Assembly (NCBI GenBank): GCA_019022495.1
Contig: JAFEKR010000010.1
Span: 1,736,001 to 1,800,000, forward strand
Reading direction: 5' to 3'
From: Epichloe hybrida
Taxonomy: Eukaryota > Ascomycota > Sordariomycetes > Hypocreales > Clavicipitaceae
Length of the DNA stretch: 64,000 nt
Part shown: positions 57,532-64,000 of the stretch, in pieces
Layout of the letters: every line of letters starts with the position of its first letter
Numbering within the stretch: the first letter of the stretch is position 1
Notes under the pieces: generated by a model
Database searches by the model: none
What the model was told of the DNA's origin: nothing
The model's input: only the letters and a program-made list of their open reading frames with translations
Program-made: the position numbers and the translations under genes

Positions 57532-60500
57532 GTCGACAACAGTGTGTGAGAGTAAAACCCAACAATATACTCAATGTTATATAGATGGGTAGTGTCTTGA
57601 GAACGAATAAAAAGAGCTGAAAAAGAAACGGAGCACCAGTGCTACCCGTGACGTGAAGAAGAATTATGAGAAACGAGGTTAAAACAAAATCGACTCCAGG
57701 TCGTTTGATGAAGCAAGGTGCGCTAAAGGTTGAGAGGCAGAGCAGAGGGAGAGAAAAACAGCATTGTGAACAGAACTGTCTCATGGTATATATACATATA
57801 TGTATGTGTGTATTTACGTATGTTCGGATTGCGGAGACGAATGCCGACAATCACTTCTCGAAGTCGAACTAGTCCGATGTAATGATCCCAGACATCAGAC
57901 ATTTTGGTTTGGGGTGAAACTCGTCTTCCAACTTGGCTTTCTGCCATGCCCTTGTCGTGAACTGATGGGACGAGGCAACCCTCCAGATATCTCTACCCTA
58001 CCGCGGAATTGGCAAAATTTTGCACGCCGCAGCCTGCGTGCGCGGCGTGCGCTGCGTCCATTATGGCCATCGATGTTTGAGAGTGTAGGGGCGTAGAGGC
58101 AGATCCGCGACAAGCGGTCCATTTCTCGCGACACGAGTTGTTGCACCTTGGACGCAGCCACGAGACGACAGCTGGGCACTTTGAAACCGCCATCCCCTTG
58201 CCGTCTGGTCTCAAGAGTAGCTTCCATTCTGTCGTGGGTCTTTGGTTCTGATCAAGCGAAAAACTTTCTCCGGAGGTGATGTAGACAGGGCCAGATTCTT
58301 GCTTCACATTGTTCACATTGCAGCCTTGTCGAGGTGGACAATAGATTACGTAATGAGGGGGAGGCACTCATCACATGACGCACCGTCGCGCATTACCGTA
58401 GCCCGCGATATTAACTTTTGAACTTGGTCAATGGACTCGACAACAGCAACCTCTGCCGAATCCCACGTCGGTCCTGCCGTCAGCCCTACCGTTGTTTGAC
58501 TTTTCATCGTTGGCTTTTCTTGGTTGGGTCGCACTCATCCCGAGTAATGCGTATGCCAACGAGATATGTTGTTGTCACGGATTTCCGCAATGGGGAATGT
58601 TGTGGGATGGAACGGCAACTCAGGAGTCAGGAGTCAGGACTCACGACTCAGGACCCATCAATATCTAAACATAGCCATGCTAAAAAGCTTGGCTCGGCCG
58701 TGGCGTTGATCAAGCCCCGTCTGAGACATGGGCCGAACTCTGGCATGAAGTCGAAGTGCGTTTGGATGTTTTGGGGCCGAGAGACTGAACGTGGAATGTC
58801 TCGACTTCGAAAGTATTGCCAAGACTCAAGAAATCACCATGCATAGCAGACTGTTTTTTCCTCACCTATTCTGCGTCGACTTTTTGTTTCTTTTCTTTTC
58901 TTCCTCACTTCTTCCTTCCTCTTTGGCGCCGCCATCGAAACAACAGGGCAAGGAAATGCAAGTCAGCCTGTGATGTTTCGGCCATCGCTCGTTACAGACT
59001 TCAGGTGCCTTTCTTTTTTTTTTTTTTTTTTTGCCTCGGGCCGTTCGATTTCACGCACGAATCGCTCATGCCTGCACCAGTCTGCGTCAGAGAGAGGAGT
59101 GTACTTGCGGTGAGTCGTGACCATGCCTACTGGCTCCCTTACGCGACATGTTCAATGGAGCGAACTCTTCTCCTTCTACGTTTTCGCATCAGAATTGCAC
59201 TTCATGTCCGACCTGGTTCAACAGCGCACTCGGGCGCCAATTTGCGGAGGCGAAGTTGGCTTCACGATGACCCCGACCATAAGTTGAGCTGAAGAATTCT
59301 CCGAGACATCTATCCCAGTGTACAGGGCCCGCCGCGATCACTCATACATGCTTCCGTCTTTCCCATACATAATGCAACAAGAGTGAAGTGAACGCTTCCA
59401 GCACATCATGAACCTCGGTGTTTCTCGGAAGTTTCGTAGTTCCCCCATGTGTGTTGGACTCGTGCTAGTGCATGGCTTTCTCCCGCGAGGCATGAAAACG
59501 CGCAAACTAGGCTTTGTTTCTGATCGTAGAGGTTCGCGAATCACAGGTCGCAACTCGATGCCAAACCTGCTGACCACAAGCATTTCAAACAAACATGCTG
59601 ACGTCGTCGTCATCAGGTCGCACCTCGAATATTTGCTTCATTTTTTTTTTTTTTTAATCAGTCCACAGGCGCATTCATCAGTCACGGAGACCCAATGCTG
59701 CCGAACATTGTTTTTGACCGCGTAGCATATAGCCCCTTCCCAGAACATACACGCCGTGTCATTACCAAACTTCTTGTGTTCACGTCTCCTTTCGATCTAG
59801 TCTCGGGCGCCGCGAAGCGAGTTGTGGTATGAAACACAACAGCCCGACATGAATCTAAACAACAGCATCAAGTGTTTCCCCCATTTCGCAACTGACTAAC
59901 GGTGAGGCGGAGGCGGCAAAAGCCTACACCACCCGTTGCTTGTAAAGCCGAAGCTCGACGATGCTGCATGCTTTTATTTTATGCACTCGGCCCACTGGAT
60001 TCTCAAACCCCGATTCCACATTGCAAACATTCACACGCCAAGTCAGGACCAGGGAAATTGGGCGGCATCTAGTCATGATTCAAGTCCCATGAAATCCCGA
60101 GACGTTTGCAGTCCTGTATAATCCCGCTTTGCTAGCACCGCGTCCCCATGCAGGCTGCATCTTTGTAGTTGACAGCTTTTTCATCTCTTCACACAGATTC
60201 ATAATGGCAGCATGGGCATCAGAGGCCGAGGCATGAAACCAAGACAGCGCAGGAAGCGAAGAATGGAAGCCAACGTATCACGTCGCGCTGAATCCACAGC
60301 CTATTCGTCGGTCAGGATTCAAACGGCTCTTCATCCTACTCGCGATGTACACCACGTCCAATGTCAGGTCATGGCCGGCGCCCACCCGATGGGCTTCACG
60401 TTCTAGATTGCTTTGGACATGAATTGACTTCCTTCGCCTTTTCCCACCAATCTTGCTTCGTTTCCCATTACGTTACACAGAGCTATTAAGCGGCCGGCGC

Positions 60501-60685
60501 AGGATGGTGAAACCATCTCTAGACACAAGTCGCTAAACAGTAGGTACTGTGCAGGGTGGAAAAGTAATCAGGCTCCATTGTTGAAATATATGCGAAAGTG
60601 AGCATGAGCTCCTCATGCTAGGTATCATAACATGTAAAATATCATCAGTCGTGCAAAATTAAGTAGAAAAAAAGAACCGCAGTTC
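57532..60685. other. 3.1-kb gene-poor stretch
   Basis: Only short frames without family features on both strands. T-runs lie at about 59,010-59,032 and 59,640-59,655. A short intron-rich gene or non-coding RNA cannot be excluded by eye. Confidence 0.4.
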
Positions 60686-62571
60686 CTATGATTCGAGAGA
60701 TTCGTATTTTTGCTCGGCGCGCTCGAAAGCCCTGTGCAGGGGAACTTCGGCGAGAGCAACAATCTTTGTCTTTTTGGCGAATTTCCAAACAAGGTATGCA
60801 GTTATGACGAGAGGAATGTCACTTTTCGAGCGAGGTCAGTCGGAGTGAGAGAGAGAGAATTGGTGAGAGGATGACAAGCTTACAGGTACGCGGAGACGAA
60901 AGTGCTGGAGCTCCAGTTCCCCCTGGTGAAGACAGTGAAACCGCTGGTCAAAATGATGATGGCGCACATGACGAGTGCAAAGTACGAGCTGTACACTGCG
61001 CGCAGCCAACAACGTTAGAAAGTACTTGTGACGGGGGCCCAGTTGCGGCGGGATGAAAAGGAGGAGCACTTACGAGTCCATGAATGCCACCAGGGAAGAC
61101 GGGCGAGTGGAATCGCCTGCTTCTCCATGGCCAGCCGCAATCGGATGTGGTTGAGGAGGATGGAAACCCAGGAGACCAGCACGCCGGCCGACGTTAATTT
61201 GACCAACCATTGAAAGACGGTGATGGCGTCGTTGGACAAGCTCATGAAACTCAGGAAGCTGAACGCAATGAACAGGAAGACACACATGTACGGCACGCCC
61301 CACGACGTAGTCCTCAGGAAGATCTTGGGAGCCTGCTTCTTGACGGCCAAGGCATACAGGACACGGGTTCCAGCAAGGAGGCTCTGGTTGGAGGAGGACC
61401 AGGCGGACGTGATGACGACGGCGTTGACGACGGACGAGACAGCAGGAAGGCCGGCGGCCTCGGCGGCGATGACGAATGGACTCTGGGCCGTTCTCGAACC
61501 GTCGCCCTGCAGGCGAGGGTCGTCGCTTCGAACGAGCATGCCCACGATGAGAATGGCCAGCATGTAGAACAGGATGATGCGGATGAAGACGTTCTTGCAC
61601 GCGGCGGGGATGGCCTTCCTCGGGTTCCTGGTCTCGGCAGCAGCCATGGCGATGGACTCGACGCCCGCAAAGGAGAAGACGGCACCAGTCATGACGCTCC
61701 AGTAGCCGAGGAACTTTCCCCAACCGCCCGAGGCCATGTACTCGACGAACGGGCCCGGGTCCTTCCAGTGCTCAAAGTACACGGGCGGCGTGCCAGGAAC
61801 ACCGCCCAGGTCGATGACGAGGCCGAGGATGATGAGAAAGACGACGAGGAGGATCTTGAGCACGGCGAAGAAGAACTCGACCTCGCCAAAGATTTGGACA
61901 AGCGAGATGCCGACGACCAAGGTGAGGACGATGAAGACGACGATCCACACCGAGGGGTTCAGGTCCGTCCAGACCTGGAACAGGACACAGATGGCGGTGA
62001 TTTCGGCCGGGATGGACAGCATGTTCCCATAGACCAGGTTCCACCCGACGGCGAACCCCCAGGCGGGATCCACGAGGAACTCGGCATGCCGCACGAAGCC
62101 GCCCGTCACGGGGAGCAGCGCCGCGACCTCTCCCAGCGCGAACTGCACGGAGCACACGACGAGACCGACTGTTGCGTAGCCGAGCAACGCGCCGGCCGGG
62201 CCGGCCGTGGCCACGGCGAATCCCAGCCCAAGGAACAGTCCCGTTCCGACCGCGCCCGCGATGCCAAGCATGGAGACATGTCGTTCGGCCAGGCCGCGCT
62301 TCAGATCGCGGCCCTCGGTGGCCGTGACGAGGTGGCCGTCCGGGTCATCATCGTCATCGTACGCGAGGGGCGGTCCCGAGGTCGTCCTCGTGACGCCGTC
62401 GGCGGGAGGAGCGAAGCCGGGCGTCGTCCATGTTTGCGCATGCCCGGGGGGGCCCTTGGGATTGCTGTCTCTGGTGACGGCCTCGGATCCCGGCGGCATG
62501 CCGCCGACTGCATCTTCTTGGTCGTTCCTGGCGCCCGTTGCGCGCGCAAGAAAGCCGCCTTTCAACGGCAT
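60686..62571 (-). CDS. Amino-acid permease (APC superfamily, YAT-type)
   Basis: Exons 62571-61074, 60995-60884 and 60821-60686 (introns 78 and 62 nt) give 581 residues. A polar N-terminus of about 95 residues (with a DDDDD run) precedes KRGLAERHVSMLGIAGAVGTGLFLG, the first-helix signature of fungal amino-acid permeases. Further helices include YATVGLVVCSVQFALGEVAALLPVTGGF, then FSFAGVESIAMAAAETRNPRKAIP and SSSNQSLLAGTRVLYALA. The second exon supplies a membrane helix (SSYFALVMCAIIILTSG) and the third the last helix and cytoplasmic tail. About 12 helices; proton-coupled uptake at the plasma membrane is the family role. The ATG at 62571 begins MPLKGGFLAR; longer in-frame starts up to 62913 would add a Lys-rich unlikely leader. 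Specific substrate unknown. Confidence 0.9.
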
Positions 62572-64000
62572 GGCTTGGGCGCGATGATGGAAGAAGAGGT
62601 AGAAGAAGTTGTCTGACTGACTCCCGAGGATGAGCCAGGACTCTCCGGCTTCGGCTGCAAGGACGGGCAAGGTATCGCGACAAGCCACGCGCGACGTCGA
62701 GAAGAAACGTGTCGCCGAGCGACAAACTGAGTCGTGTGTTTTTCTCTTGTTCAAATTTTTTTTTTTTCGATTTTTTTTCGATTTTTTTTTTCCAATTTTT
62801 TTTTTTCCTGCTCTAGCCCCATTGACGAGCCCACTTTGGACCCTTGTCTCTGTGACAGCCGTCATTCGGTTACATCCGGACCGCGCCAGCTGGACATCTC
62901 TGAGACCCCACACATGTCGTGATTACATGTAAGTGGTGGTGTGATTTCCTTTCTGCAGTCTACATATGTAGGACTCCAGATTCCTGCTACTTGGAGCAAA
63001 CGTCATGTTGTTGATGTAACAATGAAGGCGAATCCGCCATTAGTACGGAGTACTTGTAAAAGATGCAGTCCGTTCAAGTGAAGAAGCTGTCTTTCGGGCC
63101 GCGTTATGAGAGAGGATATTGAACCTGGGCCTCGCTTTGGGACGAGGCCGACGCGGAAAAGGTCTTTCCCGGAGGTCACCTCACGGACCTTCACTTGGCA
63201 TTTCCCCACCACCCACATAATAATAGGATATCCTGTTCGAACACGGTCACTGTCAAGGGGAAAAGCAAGTCATGTCGAGGATTTGGTTCTGCACGTGGCT
63301 TCACGTGGCGCGACAACCATTCTTTTCGTTCCAGACTCACGTCCCGCAACGGGGGCTTCAGAATGCTTCGGCAGCACGTACATACATACATACAACCATA
63401 TTCCCGTTCTCACGCCTGCCTGGGCATATATTGTACTCTCGGCCAGATGGGGAGCCAACTGCAGAACATCCTCCTCATCCGTGGTCGAGTGATATGGGTT
63501 TTGTTGTGAGCTTTGTTGCTGGCGGCTCGGTGGTGAGCAGCCCGTTCTGTTCTGCAAACGGTGGATGGAACGCCGCTATCACAAGCGATGCAGGATGCCA
63601 TCCCTACGTATGCGCCGTGGGCCATCGACAATCCGGCCAGGGCCGACCTTTGTCGTTTTGGCCAACATGCGGCGATTTCGGCTTGGAAGGGGAACCGCTG
63701 CCACCTTAGACCGGACTGCTCACGCTGACTTGCAACTCGTGAGGGGGGTTAAAAGCCTTTTTCAAACAGCGTCTTCTTCGACCCTGACGTGGCGTGTAAT
63801 GTTTGCGGAGCTTGGCTGCAGGGCTGGCTCATTCGCATTCCTCGACTCCGACGAGGCGAAAGACCCGCACCAAGTCCGCTTGCGCACCCCCATGCATGGA
63901 GATGCCGGCTTGAGATTTCTCTCTGGCTTGTTGGTGCCTTCATCACAGGTGCTGAAGCGCCAATGTCTCCGGGAAGCTCGATCGGGGGGTGGTGGAAAGT
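62572..64000. other. Terminal spacer upstream of the permease
   Basis: T-tracts at 62,757-62,810 lie in the probable permease leader. Several overlapping short frames after 63,000 have no recognisable features. A gene starting beyond the window cannot be judged. Confidence 0.4.

Noticed and set aside
61210..62616. 468-residue + strand frame, Asp/Glu/His-rich
   Set aside because: Antisense shadow of the amino-acid permease; no family pattern.
63106..63709. Overlapping frames of 95-145 residues on both strands
   Set aside because: No motif, signal peptide or splice pattern supports any one of them.

Overview
The window is nuclear DNA of a filamentous ascomycete, most likely a Sordariomycete close to Hypocreales. 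Genes are widely spaced and carry short spliceosomal introns (57-168 nt, GTRNGN...YAG). Typical fungal families are present: a Zn2Cys6 regulator, a Dal5-type transporter, a BAS2-like secreted protein and T1-type RNase. The repeats carry the C-to-T / G-to-A scars of repeat-induced point mutation (RIP). The order is inferred from gene style; no species is claimed. All splice sites were placed by hand by reading frame and conserved protein continuity.

Left arm (1-21,028): a conserved secreted protein of unknown function (-), a broken phosphotransferase-like gene (+), mitochondrial Mn superoxide dismutase (-), GINS subunit Psf3 (+), a C2H2 zinc-finger protein (-), the ER lectin Yos9/OS-9 ending in RDEL (+), a large centrosomin-motif (Cnn_1N) coiled-coil protein (+), and a secreted PLC-X-like phosphodiesterase (-).

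Middle (21,029-40,870): one nest of three LTR retrotransposons, resolved by LTR pairs of equal length and by target duplications. A Ty1/Copia element (231-bp LTRs, duplication GTTTG) sits in chromosomal DNA. A Ty3/Gypsy element (270-bp LTRs, duplication AATAG) sits in its integrase region. A second Ty3/Gypsy chromovirus (217-bp LTRs, duplication TTTAA) sits after its RNase H. Subtracting both insertions leaves about 5.4 kb, a normal Copia size. RIP has almost removed CpA/TpG and every pol frame is broken. Inside the first Gypsy is an odd LTR-leader-inverted-LTR-end chimera with long terminal inverted repeats.

Right arm (40,871-64,000): a 369-bp Mutator-type MITE (28-bp perfect inverted repeats, 9-bp duplication) holding a 19-bp tandem array. 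Next comes a possible four-carbon sugar-acid catabolic group: a dehydrogenase-dehydrogenase-OtnK-type kinase fusion (-), a divergent Zn2Cys6 regulator (+), and an ACS-family (Dal5-type) transporter (+). After these lie a divergent beta-tubulin paralogue with Ala198 and Leu257 (-), a secreted guanyl-specific RNase (-), a secreted BAS2-like protein with a very long Asn/Gly/Gln/Lys repeat tail (-), and an amino-acid permease (-). The last 1.4 kb shows no supportable gene.
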